DNA from: CAYPAV01 sp964408805
GTDB taxonomy: Bacteria > Pseudomonadota > Alphaproteobacteria > UBA8366
Assembly: GCA_964408805.1 (NCBI GenBank)
Contig: CAYPAV010000009.1
Span: 62,001-126,000, forward strand
Reading direction: 5' to 3'
Length of the DNA stretch: 64,000 bases
The position numbers and the translations under genes are program-made. The notes below the pieces were generated by a model. That model was not told where the DNA came from. It saw only the letters and a list, made by a program, of their open reading frames with translations, and searched no databases. Shown piece after piece: positions 10,003 to 18,846 of the stretch; position 1 is the stretch's first letter, and every line of letters starts with the position of its first letter.

Positions 10003-12111
10003 CTAGCTCTTGGTCGCGATCAAGGCGTCAAGCGCGACGGCGCCTTCACCCTCGGGCAGGACCAGCAGCGGATTGACGTCGATGCTGTCCAACACATCCG
10101 CGTTCTTCTCCGCGAAGACGGAGAGGTTGGCGATCGCCTCGGCGAGGGCGTCGATATCGGCGGGTTGCGTGCCGCGGGCCCCCTTGAGGATCGCGGATCC
10201 CTTCAGGCCGTTGATCAGGTCGAGGGCTTCGCGCTTGCCGAAGGGGGCGCGTTTGAAGCCGACATCCTTCATCACTTCCGTGAAAATGCCGCCGAGGCCG
10301 GCCATGACGACGGGACCGAAGACCGGGTCGCTCTGGACGCCGAGTATCATCTCGGTGCCGTTCTGGACCATGCTGGTCACCAGCACGCCGTCGACCTTGG
10401 CGTCCGGGTAGGCAGATTTTGCCCGCCCGGAAATTTCTTCATAGGCAGTTTTGACCGCGTCGGAATCGCCGAGACCAAGGGCCACGCCGCCGATTTCGGT
10501 CTTATGAAGGATCTCGGCCGAGACGATCTTCATGACCACCGGATAGCCAATCTCGTCAGCGGCCGCGGCGGCTTCGTCTGCGCTGGTCGTCAGACGTTCC
10601 TGGGCCGCGGTGATGCCGGCCTTGCCGAGAATTTCCTTCGCCTCGACCTCGTTATAGGCGCCCGCTTTCAATTGCGGCATGGCGTCGCCGCTCTTCGGTT
10701 CCGGGCGACCACGCTCGAATCCCTCCTCGATTTTCGCGAGGGCTGCAACGACCTCAAGCGCGCGATAGGGCTCGGAGATGCATGGGAAGCCCGCCGCCTC
10801 GAATTTTTGAATGGTCTCCTGTGGGCCGGTGATCGAGAGGATGATCAGGGCATCGGCGTATTTCTCGCGGATCGGCACTAGGCGCTCAAGGATCCGTTCG
10901 GAAAGCGCATCGGAATAACCCAGGAAGGCAAAGAAACCGACGACCGCGTCGTAACGGCTGTCCTCCAGGATCGCGTCGAAGTTTTTGGTGATCAGCGAGA
11001 GGTCGTTATAGACCTGTGCGGTGAAGTCGATCGGATTGCGCACGCCCGCGAACGGGATCATTTCCTTCAGCCGCTTTTGCGCGTCCTCGGTCATCGGCAC
11101 AACGTCGAGGCCGACATCGTCCGCTGCATCCGACATCATGACGCCGGCTCCGCCCGAAATCGTTCCCAAGGCGACCTTCCGCCCCTTCGGATAGACCCCG
11201 GCGCTGCAGGCATAGGTGACGTCGATCAACTCATCGACGGTGAGGCAGCGGTGGACGTTGTAGCGTTCGAAGACCGCGTCATAGACTTGGTCCGCGCCGG
11301 TAAGAGAGGCGGTGTGCGAGGCGGCGGCTTGGGCCCCGACATCGGATCGGCCGACCTTCTGCATGATCACCGGTTTTCTCGCCTCATAGGCGAGGCGTAG
11401 CGCCTCCTCGAGGCGCGGGCCGCTCTTGCAGCCTTCGATATAGGCGGCGATAACCTCGGTCTCGTCGTCCTGAGCCATGAAGGCGATGCATTCGGCGACA
11501 TCGACATCAACCTCGTTGCCCGTGGTCGCCCAATAGCTGAAACCGAGACCCTTCTCGCGGCCCAATACGAAGCAATGCGAGCCGAAGGCACCGGACTGGC
11601 TGACCATGCCCACATTGCCTTTCTTCGGCAGGCCGTGGTCAATACTCGTTGTGAAGGTCGCGTAAACCCCATTCTTCGGGTTGAAGCAACCGAGGCAGTT
11701 CGGCCCGAAAATACGCATGCCCGATTCTTCGCCGATTTCCTTCAGGCGCTGCTGGGCCGCAATGCCGTCCTCGCCGGCTTCCGCGAAACCCGAGGTCAGC
11801 GTCACCAGCACCTTGACGCCCGCGGCCGCGGCATCTTCGGCGGTCTTCAGCGCGATCGCGGCCGGAACCGCCATGATCGCCATGTCGACCTTGCCCGCCA
11901 CCTCCTGCAGGTTCGGGACGGTCGGCAGGCCCTGCACCGTATCGCGGGTCGGGTTGACCGGATAGAAATCGCCTTCGAAGCCGTACTCCTTGAAGAAGCG
12001 GACCGGAATGCCGCCAATCTTGGTCGGCGTGTCGGATGCGCCGAGCACCGCGCAGCCGCGCGGCCAGAACATCGCATTCAGGCTTTCGGCGCTCTTCAGA
12101 AGGTCACTCAT
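10003..12111 (-). CDS. NDP-forming acetate/acyl-CoA synthetase (fused alpha and beta)
   Basis: A 702-residue fused acyl-CoA synthetase that interconverts acyl-CoA, ADP and phosphate with acid, CoA and ATP. The N-terminal CoA-binding Rossmann domain begins at AVLGASDTPTKIGGIPV. The succinyl-CoA ligase-like part carries the phosphorylatable histidine in AAASHTASLTGADQ (His266). The C-terminal ATP-grasp domain starts near EVEAKEILGKAGI and contains GYPVVMKIVS and EMILGVQSDPVFGPVV. The gene sits between the flavin reductase and cyclodeaminase genes in one minus-strand series. Acid substrate unknown. Confidence 0.92.
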   Translation of the reverse strand: MSDLLKSAESLNAMFWPRGCAVLGASDTPTKIGGIPVRFFKEYGFEGDFYPVNPTRDTVQGLPTVPNLQEVAGKVDMAIMAVPAAIALKTAEDAAAAGVKVLVTLTSGFAEAGEDGIAAQQRLKEIGEESGMRIFGPNCLGCFNPKNGVYATFTTSIDHGLPKKGNVGMVSQSGAFGSHCFVLGREKGLGFSYWATTGNEVDVDVAECIAFMAQDDETEVIAAYIEGCKSGPRLEEALRLAYEARKPVIMQKVGRSDVGAQAAASHTASLTGADQVYDAVFERYNVHRCLTVDELIDVTYACSAGVYPKGRKVALGTISGGAGVMMSDAADDVGLDVVPMTEDAQKRLKEMIPFAGVRNPIDFTAQVYNDLSLITKNFDAILEDSRYDAVVGFFAFLGYSDALSERILERLVPIREKYADALIILSITGPQETIQKFEAAGFPCISEPYRALEVVAALAKIEEGFERGRPEPKSGDAMPQLKAGAYNEVEAKEILGKAGITAAQERLTTSADEAAAAADEIGYPVVMKIVSAEILHKTEIGGVALGLGDSDAVKTAYEEISGRAKSAYPDAKVDGVLVTSMVQNGTEMILGVQSDPVFGPVVMAGLGGIFTEVMKDVGFKRAPFGKREALDLINGLKGSAILKGARGTQPADIDALAEAIANLSVFAEKNADVLDSIDVNPLLVLPEGEGAVALDALIATKS

Positions 12112-12151
12112 CCGGATTTCCCCTTGTGTCGTTTTAACGATAGATGCCGCT

Positions 12152-12781
12152 TTATGCGGGACGTTGCATAGTGAATATGGTGTCGGGGTTCACGACTGCG
12201 TAGTCCTGATAGCCAAGGCGGGCAATTGGTCGCATCTTGCCGACGTCGATCTGACCGTCCTCGGTAATGAATTCGTCCTTGATGTTGACCCCAATGACCT
12301 CGCCGAAAATGACGTTGTATACGTCGTTCTCGGTCCAGCCCGGAATTTCGACGCTCTTTAGGAACTTGCATTCGAGATGGACCGGGCTTTCGGCGACCCG
12401 GGGCGGTGTTACCAGTTTCGAGGGCTCGGCGGTCAATCCGGAGGTCGCAAGCTCGTCGACATCCATCGGCAGCGTGGCCGAGGTGGCATTCATCTGCTCT
12501 TTGGTTGCCCAATCGGTGAGATTGCAGACGAATTCGCCGGTCTCCTCGATGTTGCGCTGGGAGTCCTTGTGGTCGTCATCGGGCGAGTTGCCGCCGCGGC
12601 TTGCCGAAAACATCACTGTTGGCGGCCGGTAGGAGACCGCGTTGAAGAAGCTGTAGGGGGCCAAATTCACGATGCCGCCCTTGTCGATCGAGGTGATCCA
12701 GCCGATTGGACGCGGAATCACCAGGCTGTTGAAGGGATTCTTGGGCAGGCCATGGTTCGAATCTTTCGGTTCGTAGAACAT
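12152..12781 (-). CDS. Flavin reductase family protein (FMN-binding split barrel)
   Basis: A 209-residue protein of the DIM6/NTAB flavin-reductase-like family. The VIPRPIGWITSIDKGGIVNLAPYSFFNAVS block is the usual FMN-contact region, followed by HKDSQRNIEETGEFVCNL. Members bind FMN and either reduce it with NAD(P)H for a partner monooxygenase or act directly. It starts 36 bp after soxG and ends 40 bp before the acyl-CoA synthetase, so it is probably part of the same transcript. No cognate oxygenase is adjacent, though sarcosine oxidase itself uses FMN. Confidence 0.85.
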   Translation of the reverse strand: MFYEPKDSNHGLPKNPFNSLVIPRPIGWITSIDKGGIVNLAPYSFFNAVSYRPPTVMFSASRGGNSPDDDHKDSQRNIEETGEFVCNLTDWATKEQMNATSATLPMDVDELATSGLTAEPSKLVTPPRVAESPVHLECKFLKSVEIPGWTENDVYNVIFGEVIGVNIKDEFITEDGQIDVGKMRPIARLGYQDYAVVNPDTIFTMQRPA

Positions 12782-12817
12782 GCGAAATCCTTGGAAGTTG
12801 TGGGAATTTCAGGGCGG

Positions 12818-13399
12818 TTATTCTTGGTACTCTAGCGAGGCATCCTCTAGCCACGCCCAGAGATATTCCGCGAAGGATCGGCGGAGGTAGAGATCAAAGG
12901 CGTTGTCGCCGCTCCGATGTAGGGTCACTTGTGCCTTGGCGAGATTGGTTTGTACGACCTGGCCCGTTTTGAAGGCGGAAGGATGCAGGTCAATCGTGCA
13001 GCCCTTGGCCAGTAGGTCCGACGCATATGCGCCTTCAAGCGAAATGATCGCCAGGCTTTCGCCGATCTCGAAAACACCGAAAGAAAAACCCTTCAGGGCT
13101 CGGCGGAGCGCCGTCCCATCCAACTCTTCCTCGGTCGAAACTATCCACCATCGGTCGGGGCCCATCCAGAATGCGGTCTTGCCTTGCCGGGCGCTTGCCT
13201 CCGGCGAGGATGTGGGAAGAGCTATTTGAAGCGCCTGTTCGACCGCTTCCTGGAACGCCGGCGTGAGGTCACCGCGGAGTTCGGTTACCCATCGAAACGG
13301 CGGGACCGCGAGGCGCAGGCCGGAAATACCGCCATCCTCTGCGCGCGCCGCCAGCCCTAAATGATCGAGCGGCCCTTGCCGCAGGGAATTCTCAACCAC
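12818..13399 (-). CDS. soxG: Sarcosine oxidase gamma subunit SoxG
   Basis: About 193 residues, matching the small gamma subunit of heterotetrameric sarcosine oxidase (GPDRWWIV, the LRRALKGF region, ISLEGAYASDLLAKGC, LHRSGDNAFDLYLRRSFAEYLWAWL). GTG 13399 is chosen because GGAAGGAG sits 9 nt upstream. The start then overlaps the soxA stop by 8 bp, a sign of translational coupling; a TTG at 13423 would add eight residues. Gamma is structural in the alpha-beta-gamma-delta complex. Position after soxA is the standard soxBDAG order. Confidence 0.9.
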   Translation of the reverse strand: MVENSLRQGPLDHLGLAARAEDGGISGLRLAVPPFRWVTELRGDLTPAFQEAVEQALQIALPTSSPEASARQGKTAFWMGPDRWWIVSTEEELDGTALRRALKGFSFGVFEIGESLAIISLEGAYASDLLAKGCTIDLHPSAFKTGQVVQTNLAKAQVTLHRSGDNAFDLYLRRSFAEYLWAWLEDASLEYQE

Positions 13400-16300
13400 G
13401 GAACCGTTCTCCTTCCGGGTCAAAAAATATGGGATGGGTAACGGTCGCGCTCACGACGCGGCCGTCCTCGATTGGCATTCGGACGGGTTCGCCGATGCGC
13501 TCGCGGCCGTCGGCGAGCATGGCAAGCGCGATCGACCGGCCGATCGTGGGGCTGTAGTAGCTCGATGTCACATGACCGAGCGTGGTCATCGGCGGCCGGG
13601 CCAACACCGTCTCGACGATATGGGCGCCCTCGGGCAGCACCTCCTCCGGATCGCCCGTCAGAAGCCCCACCAGATGCCGTCGGCCGGGTACTACCATGTC
13701 GGCGCGCGCGAGTGATCGCTTGCCGAGAAAATCCTTTCGCTTCGAGACCAAACCCGCCATGCCGAGATCGATCGGCGTCACCGTGCCGTCGGTGTCCTGG
13801 CCGACCGCGATATAGCCTTTTTCGGCCCGCAGAACGTGGAGCGCTTCGGTTCCGAAGGGGGTAATGGCGTATTTCTCGCCGGCGGTGATGCAGGCGGTCC
13901 AAAGCGCCCGGCCGAAGCTCGCCGGCACATTGACCTCATAGCTCAATTCGCCGGTAAAGCTGACGCGGAATATCCGAGCCGGAATGCCGGCGACCTCTCC
14001 TTCGCGCCAACTCATGAAGGGAAAGGCTTCATTCGATAAATCGAGACCGTCGGACAGATCCTCGAGAAGCCGCCTCGCATTGGGGCCGGCGAGGTTGACG
14101 GTCGCGTATTTCTCGGTCGCCGAGGCGCAATAAACCCGAAGGTCGGGCCATTCGGTCTGCAGCCATTCCTCGAGCCAATCGAGCACGCGCGCGGCGTTCC
14201 CGGTCGTGGTGTGCATCAAGTAGCGATCATCGGCGAGGCATGCGGTCACGCCGTCATCGAAGACCATACCGTCCTCTCCGCACATCAGCCCGTAGCGGCA
14301 GCGGCCGGGTTTGAGACTTTCCCAATTGTTGGTGTAGACCCAGTTCAGGAGGGTAGCTGCGTCCGGTCCCTCGATCTCGATCTTGCCGAGGGTCGTGGCA
14401 TCGAGTATGCCGACGCTTTCGCGGACGCCTCGGATCTCGCGATGAACGGCGTCCCATTTCCCCTCGCCGGATTTTGGATAGTAGAACGGCCGGCGCCATT
14501 GCCCGACGAGTTCGAATTCGGCGCCCGCCAGTTCGTGCCAAGCATCGATCGGGGTCTTGCGGAGCGGGTCGGCCAGGATCGGCCCAAGGTCGCGGCCAGC
14601 TAGCGCGCCGAAGGTGATCGGCGTATAGGGCGGCCGGAAAGTCGTGACCCCGACTTCCTCGATCTCGCAGCCGCGGGCACGAGCCAGAAGGGCGAGGGCG
14701 TTGACGTTGCCCGTCTTCCCCTGGTCGGTGCCCATGCCGGCGGTGGTATAGCGCTTCATGTGCTCGACCGACTGGAATCCCTCCCGTGCCGCGAGTTCGA
14801 TATCGGCCGCGGTCACGTCGTTCTGGAAATCGACGAAATGCTTGCCGCCTTTCCCGATGGGTGTGGAGGATGGGACGAGCCAAATCGTTCGAGCTGGTTC
14901 CTCGGTGGTTTCGCCTCCCGCTTTTGGCGAATTTCCGGCGTTACCGGAATAACCTGTTTTGTTCGCGGCCTCGACACCGGCATCATGTCCATTCGCGAGA
15001 CAAGCGGCGAGCGCGAAATCACCATTCGCCGCGCCCACGGGGCGCGCGCTTTGATTTGGTCGGCCGGGACGGAACGCGGCCAATTCGGCGTCATAAAGAA
15101 TCTCGCCGCCCGATTGCGAGAAGAGGTGAAGACTCGGGTTCCACCCGCCGGACATGGCGAGCGCATCGCATTCGATCCGGCGGGCGGCACCCGTCACCGC
15201 CTGACCCGATTGGTTGAGCTGCATGATCTCGATCGCCGAAAGTCGCCGGCGGCCTTCGGTCGCGACGATCGCATGGCCCGCTACGATTTCGACGCCCGCC
15301 GATCGCGCTTTCGTCGCCAAGGTCCCGTCGGCGGTCTCTCGAAGATCGACGATGGTGACGGAACTTCCGGCGGCGGCGAGGTCGATCGCCGTCCGGTAGG
15401 CACCGTCGTTTCCTGTGAAGACGACGACGCGTTCACCGATCCGAACACCTTGGCGGTTCAGATAGCTTCGCGTGGCGCCGGCGAGCATTATTCCCGGCCG
15501 GTCGTTGTCGCGGAAGACGAGGGGGCGTTCGTGAGCGCCCGCGGCGAGCACGACCTCCCGCGCCCGGATGGTCCAGAGGCGCTGACGCGGCTTGCCCGGC
15601 GGTGGCGCCGCCAGGTGGTCGCCAACGCGCTCCAAGCCGGCCAAATGGTTGTCGTCGTAATAACCGAAGATCGTGGTGCGCGGGAGAATCTTGGTTTCGG
15701 GCAGGCTTTCGAGTTCCTCGAGCGTGTTTCTAACCCAATCGGTGGCGGATGCGTCGTCGATCCCGGCGTCTCCCGAGAGCAATTCACCGCCCAGCGCCGC
15801 ACCTTCGTCCGCGATCACGACCCGCGCGCCGGCGCGTCCCGCCGCGAGCGCCGCCGCGAGGCCCGCCGGGCCGGCGCCCACGACCAGCACATCGCAGTGA
15901 TGATGTTTCTTGTCGTAGCGATCCGGGTCCGTCGCATCGGGCGCGCGGCCCATGCCGGCCATTCGCCGGATGATCCTTTCGTAAAACGGCCAGAAATTGG
16001 CCGGCCACATGAAGGTCTTGTAATAGAATCCGGCCGGCAAAAGGCGCGCGGCGGCGTTGGAAGCGGCCTGGAGATCGAAATCGAGGCGGGGCCAATTGTT
16101 CTGGCTCCTGGCGACGAGCCCGTCAAAAAGCTCAACCTGTGTCGCGCGAAGATTGGGGGTCGCCCGGCCGCCTTCTCCAACGGTGACGAGGGCACTCGGT
16201 TCCTCGGCCCCGGCCGTGAGGACACCCCGGGGGCGATGATACTTGAAACTCCGCGCCATCAAATGGGTGCCGTCCGCGAGCAAGGCGGACGCCAAGGTGT

Positions 16301-16400
16301 CTCCCGCGTAGCCCTTGAGGCGCCGGCCGTCGAAGCTGAAGGCGAGGGGGGAGTCCCGGTCGATCAATCGGCCGCTCGATGTCCGGTAGCGATCGGTCAT
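13392..16400 (-). CDS. soxA: Sarcosine oxidase alpha subunit SoxA
   Basis: A 1002-residue alpha subunit of tetrahydrofolate-linked sarcosine oxidase. It has an N-terminal Fer2_4-like domain (about 1-100), an NAD-binding Rossmann fold at CDVLVVGAGPAGLAAALAAG (about residue 165-190), and a C-terminal GcvT/folate-binding aminomethyltransferase domain from about 600 on (FSGEL-type motif VSFTGELSYEVNVPASFG). The complex oxidatively demethylates sarcosine to glycine, passing the methyl carbon to folate and making hydrogen peroxide. ATG 16400 overlaps the soxD stop by 4 bp. The frame continues upstream for 37 unconserved residues, which I exclude. Confidence 0.96.
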   Translation of the reverse strand: MTDRYRTSSGRLIDRDSPLAFSFDGRRLKGYAGDTLASALLADGTHLMARSFKYHRPRGVLTAGAEEPSALVTVGEGGRATPNLRATQVELFDGLVARSQNNWPRLDFDLQAASNAAARLLPAGFYYKTFMWPANFWPFYERIIRRMAGMGRAPDATDPDRYDKKHHHCDVLVVGAGPAGLAAALAAGRAGARVVIADEGAALGGELLSGDAGIDDASATDWVRNTLEELESLPETKILPRTTIFGYYDDNHLAGLERVGDHLAAPPPGKPRQRLWTIRAREVVLAAGAHERPLVFRDNDRPGIMLAGATRSYLNRQGVRIGERVVVFTGNDGAYRTAIDLAAAGSSVTIVDLRETADGTLATKARSAGVEIVAGHAIVATEGRRRLSAIEIMQLNQSGQAVTGAARRIECDALAMSGGWNPSLHLFSQSGGEILYDAELAAFRPGRPNQSARPVGAANGDFALAACLANGHDAGVEAANKTGYSGNAGNSPKAGGETTEEPARTIWLVPSSTPIGKGGKHFVDFQNDVTAADIELAAREGFQSVEHMKRYTTAGMGTDQGKTGNVNALALLARARGCEIEEVGVTTFRPPYTPITFGALAGRDLGPILADPLRKTPIDAWHELAGAEFELVGQWRRPFYYPKSGEGKWDAVHREIRGVRESVGILDATTLGKIEIEGPDAATLLNWVYTNNWESLKPGRCRYGLMCGEDGMVFDDGVTACLADDRYLMHTTTGNAARVLDWLEEWLQTEWPDLRVYCASATEKYATVNLAGPNARRLLEDLSDGLDLSNEAFPFMSWREGEVAGIPARIFRVSFTGELSYEVNVPASFGRALWTACITAGEKYAITPFGTEALHVLRAEKGYIAVGQDTDGTVTPIDLGMAGLVSKRKDFLGKRSLARADMVVPGRRHLVGLLTGDPEEVLPEGAHIVETVLARPPMTTLGHVTSSYYSPTIGRSIALAMLADGRERIGEPVRMPIEDGRVVSATVTHPIFFDPEGERFRG

Positions 16401-16678
16401 TCGGGCGGCTCCGGTTTCTCGACGCCGACCTCGTAGGTCGCGTGGAATGCGTGAGTTACCGTGTGGCGGAGCGCGTTGAACCACTTGCCGCAGCCGGCAT
16501 CGTGGCGCCAACGCTCATAATGCCAGCCCTTCGGATTGGCGCGCATGAAGACGTAGTCGGCCCAGGCGCCGTCATCGAGTGAGTCCGGGTCCTCGGGGCG
16601 CACGATATGCGCCTCGCCGCCGTAATGGAACTCATGGGCGTCGCGGGCACCGCAATGGGGACATCGGATGATCAGCAT
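16397..16678 (-). CDS. soxD: Sarcosine oxidase delta subunit SoxD
   Basis: A 93-residue delta subunit, the zinc-binding small subunit of heterotetrameric sarcosine oxidase. CPHCGARDAHEFHYGGEA supplies the Cys/His zinc ligands, with a later Cys in RHDAGCGKWFNALRHT. GAGGGAG lies just upstream of ATG 16678, 10 bp after the soxB stop. It overlaps soxA by 4 bp (ATGA), indicating coupled translation. Length and motif both match the family closely. Confidence 0.95.
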   Translation of the reverse strand: MLIIRCPHCGARDAHEFHYGGEAHIVRPEDPDSLDDGAWADYVFMRANPKGWHYERWRHDAGCGKWFNALRHTVTHAFHATYEVGVEKPEPPE

Positions 16679-16688
16679 CGCGGCTCCC

Positions 16689-17942
16689 TCAATGCGCCAC
16701 CGCGGCGGCGATGTTCTCGTCGATCAGCCGGCCGCCGGCGAAACGGCCCAGCGCGAAGGGGGCGGCAATGGGATGTGGTTCGTCCCGCGCGATGGTGTGG
16801 GCGAAGACATGTCCCGAGCCCGGCGTCGCCTTGAAACCGCCGGTGCCCCAGCCGCAATTGAAATAGAGACCCTCGATCGGCGTCTTGCTGATCAGCGGGC
16901 TGGCATCGGGGCAAATATCCACGATCCCGCCCCAGCTCCGCATCATCCGAAGGCGGCTGAAGATCGGGAACAGTTCGACGAGGGCGCCCATCTGATGTTC
17001 GATCACGTCGATGGCGCCCCGCTGGCCGTAGGAATTGCACAGATCGATCCCGGCGCCGATCACCAACTCGCCCTTGTCGGATTGGCTGACATAGACATGC
17101 ACGGTGTTGGACATCAGCACTGTGTTCATAACCGGCTTCAACGGTTCCGAGACCAATGCCTGAAGGGCGTGGCTTTCAATGGGAAGCCGAAGCCCCGCCA
17201 TATCGGCGAGGACCGTGGAATGCCCCGCCGTCACACAACCGACCTTCGGTGTCTTGATCACGCCGCGGGTGGTCTCGACGGCCTGCATCCGGCCATTTAC
17301 GATCTGGAAACCGGTGACCTCGCAGTTCTGGATGATATCGACGCCAAGCGCATCCGCGCCGCGCGCGAAGCCCCAGGCGACCGCATCGTGCCGCGCGATC
17401 CCGGCGTTTCGCTGCAGGCTCGCCCCCAGGATCGGATAGCGTACATCGGGGGAGATATTGATGATCGGACAGAATTCCTTTACCCGCGCCGGCGTCAGGA
17501 ATTCCAGATCGACGCCTTGCAGCCGGTTGGCGTTGTGGCGGCGGGCGATCTCCTTCAGGTCGCCCTCCGTATGCGCCATATGGAGGACGCCGCGTGGGCT
17601 GAACATGACGTTGTAGTTCAACTCGCGGCTCAGTCCGGGCCAAAGACCGAGCGCATGAGCATAGATCGCCGTGCTTTCGTCCTGGAGATAGTTCGCGCGG
17701 ACGATCGTCGTGTTGCGGCCGGTATTGCCGCCGCCAAGCCAACCCCTCTCGAGGACCGCGATCCGGCCCGGCTTGTGTTCCTTTGCGAGATAGTAGGCAG
17801 TCGCAAGACCATGCCCGCCGCCCCCGATAATCACCGCATCGTATTCCGGTCGGGGGTCGGGGCTGCGCCAGGCACGCTGCCAATTCTTGTGACCGGTCAG
17901 GGCATTTCGCGCCAGGCTGAAGATGGAATATTTTGGTGCCAC
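16689..17942 (-). CDS. soxB: Sarcosine oxidase beta subunit SoxB
   Basis: A 417-residue beta subunit carrying FAD in an N-terminal DAO-type fold (YDAVIIGGGGHGLATAYYLA). The conserved GIARHDAVAWGFARGADALGV region contains the histidine to which FMN is covalently attached in characterised SoxB. The first residues after GTG 17942 (APKYSIFSLARNALTGHKNW) fit the usual SoxB N-terminus, so GTG is accepted although no strong Shine-Dalgarno precedes it. It is the first gene of soxBDAG and is divergent from the efflux regulator at 18106. Confidence 0.95.
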   Translation of the reverse strand: MAPKYSIFSLARNALTGHKNWQRAWRSPDPRPEYDAVIIGGGGHGLATAYYLAKEHKPGRIAVLERGWLGGGNTGRNTTIVRANYLQDESTAIYAHALGLWPGLSRELNYNVMFSPRGVLHMAHTEGDLKEIARRHNANRLQGVDLEFLTPARVKEFCPIINISPDVRYPILGASLQRNAGIARHDAVAWGFARGADALGVDIIQNCEVTGFQIVNGRMQAVETTRGVIKTPKVGCVTAGHSTVLADMAGLRLPIESHALQALVSEPLKPVMNTVLMSNTVHVYVSQSDKGELVIGAGIDLCNSYGQRGAIDVIEHQMGALVELFPIFSRLRMMRSWGGIVDICPDASPLISKTPIEGLYFNCGWGTGGFKATPGSGHVFAHTIARDEPHPIAAPFALGRFAGGRLIDENIAAAVAH

Positions 17943-18042
17943 GGGTGGGTCAGGGACTTTGGTGATTGCACTGTCCCAAGTGTTATTTCACGCCGTGGGC
18001 AATGGGTAAATCTCGAATCTTCGTTAAAATTCCTGGAATGGC

Positions 18043-18071
18043 TTGCAACGGTAGCAGTGTCTGCTTACATA
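18043..18071 (+). promoter_or_regulatory. Sigma70-type promoter of the TetR-MFP-RND operon
   Basis: TTGCAA (18043-18048), a 17-bp spacer and TACATA (18066-18071) form a good -35/-10 pair about 35 bp upstream of the TetR start. The palindromic operator begins two bases after the -10 box, where a bound repressor would block initiation. This is read directly from sequence; activity is inferred. Confidence 0.65.
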
Positions 18072-18072
18072 A

Positions 18073-18092
18073 TTAATCAATCGTTTGATTAA
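18073..18092. promoter_or_regulatory. Perfect 20-bp palindromic TetR-type operator
   Basis: TTAATCAATCGTTTGATTAA: two perfect 8-bp arms around TCGT, located between the -10 box at 18066-18071 and the TetR start at 18106. Size, symmetry and AT-rich arms are typical of TetR/AcrR operators controlling RND efflux operons, so autorepression of the whole operon is likely. Confidence 0.75.
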
Positions 18093-18105
18093 ATGGATTT
18101 TCAAT

Positions 18106-18846
18106 ATGCCGTCAGACACAGCCACGGCCCCGAATAAGCGAAAAAGAAACCGGAAGGATAAGGTCGGCCGACCGAGCGGCGAAGCCAGTCGTGCCAGAAT
18201 ACTCAATACCGCCGGGCAGCTTTTCGCCGAGCGCGGATATAACGGCGTTTCCACCCGCGAATTAGCGAAGGCCGCAAACGTAAATGTATCGGCGATCGGA
18301 TATTACTTTCGCGGTAAGAAAGGCTTGTACCGGGCGGTTTTGCAGCAATTGATCGAAGATACCGAACCTATCTTCGAACCGGCCGCGGCGCGGATTAAGG
18401 CGGGTGTCGCGGCAGCGGGTTCGGACCGCGAGGCACTTACGGCCATCACGCGCGACCTAATCGGACATTTGCTGCGCGCCGTACTCGGCGATGCCCGAAT
18501 GCGCTGGCAGATGGGGCTGATGCTTCGCGAATTTCACCAGCCGTCCGACGGATTCGCGATCCTGTTGGAGCATCGGGTCCATCCGATGCATGACGCGGTT
18601 GCCGAATTGGTGGCGGCCGCCACCGGCCGGCCCGCGGGGACGCCGGAGACGCTTCTGCTCACCTGCGCCGTCATCGGTCAATGCATGGCGTTCGGGGCCG
18701 CGCGGAACCTCGTCTGCGCCCGCTTGGACTGGCCCGACTACACAGAGGCGGCGATCGACCAAGTCATCGAGACGGTGACGAGGGTTGTTTTGAGCGCATT
18801 GGGACTCGCCGAAAGAGGCGTGCCCGGAAGTGCCGGGTCATGCTGA
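18106..18846 (+). CDS. TetR/AcrR-family regulator (CecR-like), likely repressor of the RND operon
   Basis: A 246-residue regulator. After a basic N-terminal tail (NKRKRNRKDKVGRPSGEA) comes the TetR helix-turn-helix (LFAERGYNGVSTRELAKAANVNVSAIGYYFRGKKGLY, about residues 37-75). The C-terminal ligand domain, with HRVHPMHDAVAELVAAATG and the LLTCAVIGQCMAFGAARNLV helices, resembles the CecR/DUF1956 subgroup. Its last 7 bp overlap the adaptor gene, so the three genes form one operon. A perfect palindrome upstream is the expected binding site. The inducer is unknown. Confidence 0.92.
   Translation: MPSDTATAPNKRKRNRKDKVGRPSGEASRARILNTAGQLFAERGYNGVSTRELAKAANVNVSAIGYYFRGKKGLYRAVLQQLIEDTEPIFEPAAARIKAGVAAAGSDREALTAITRDLIGHLLRAVLGDARMRWQMGLMLREFHQPSDGFAILLEHRVHPMHDAVAELVAAATGRPAGTPETLLLTCAVIGQCMAFGAARNLVCARLDWPDYTEAAIDQVIETVTRVVLSALGLAERGVPGSAGSC

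Noticed and set aside
14760..16436. 558-codon open frame on the plus strand inside soxA
   Set aside because: It lies antisense to a well-conserved soxA and contains no recognisable domain. Open antisense frames are expected at this GC content.
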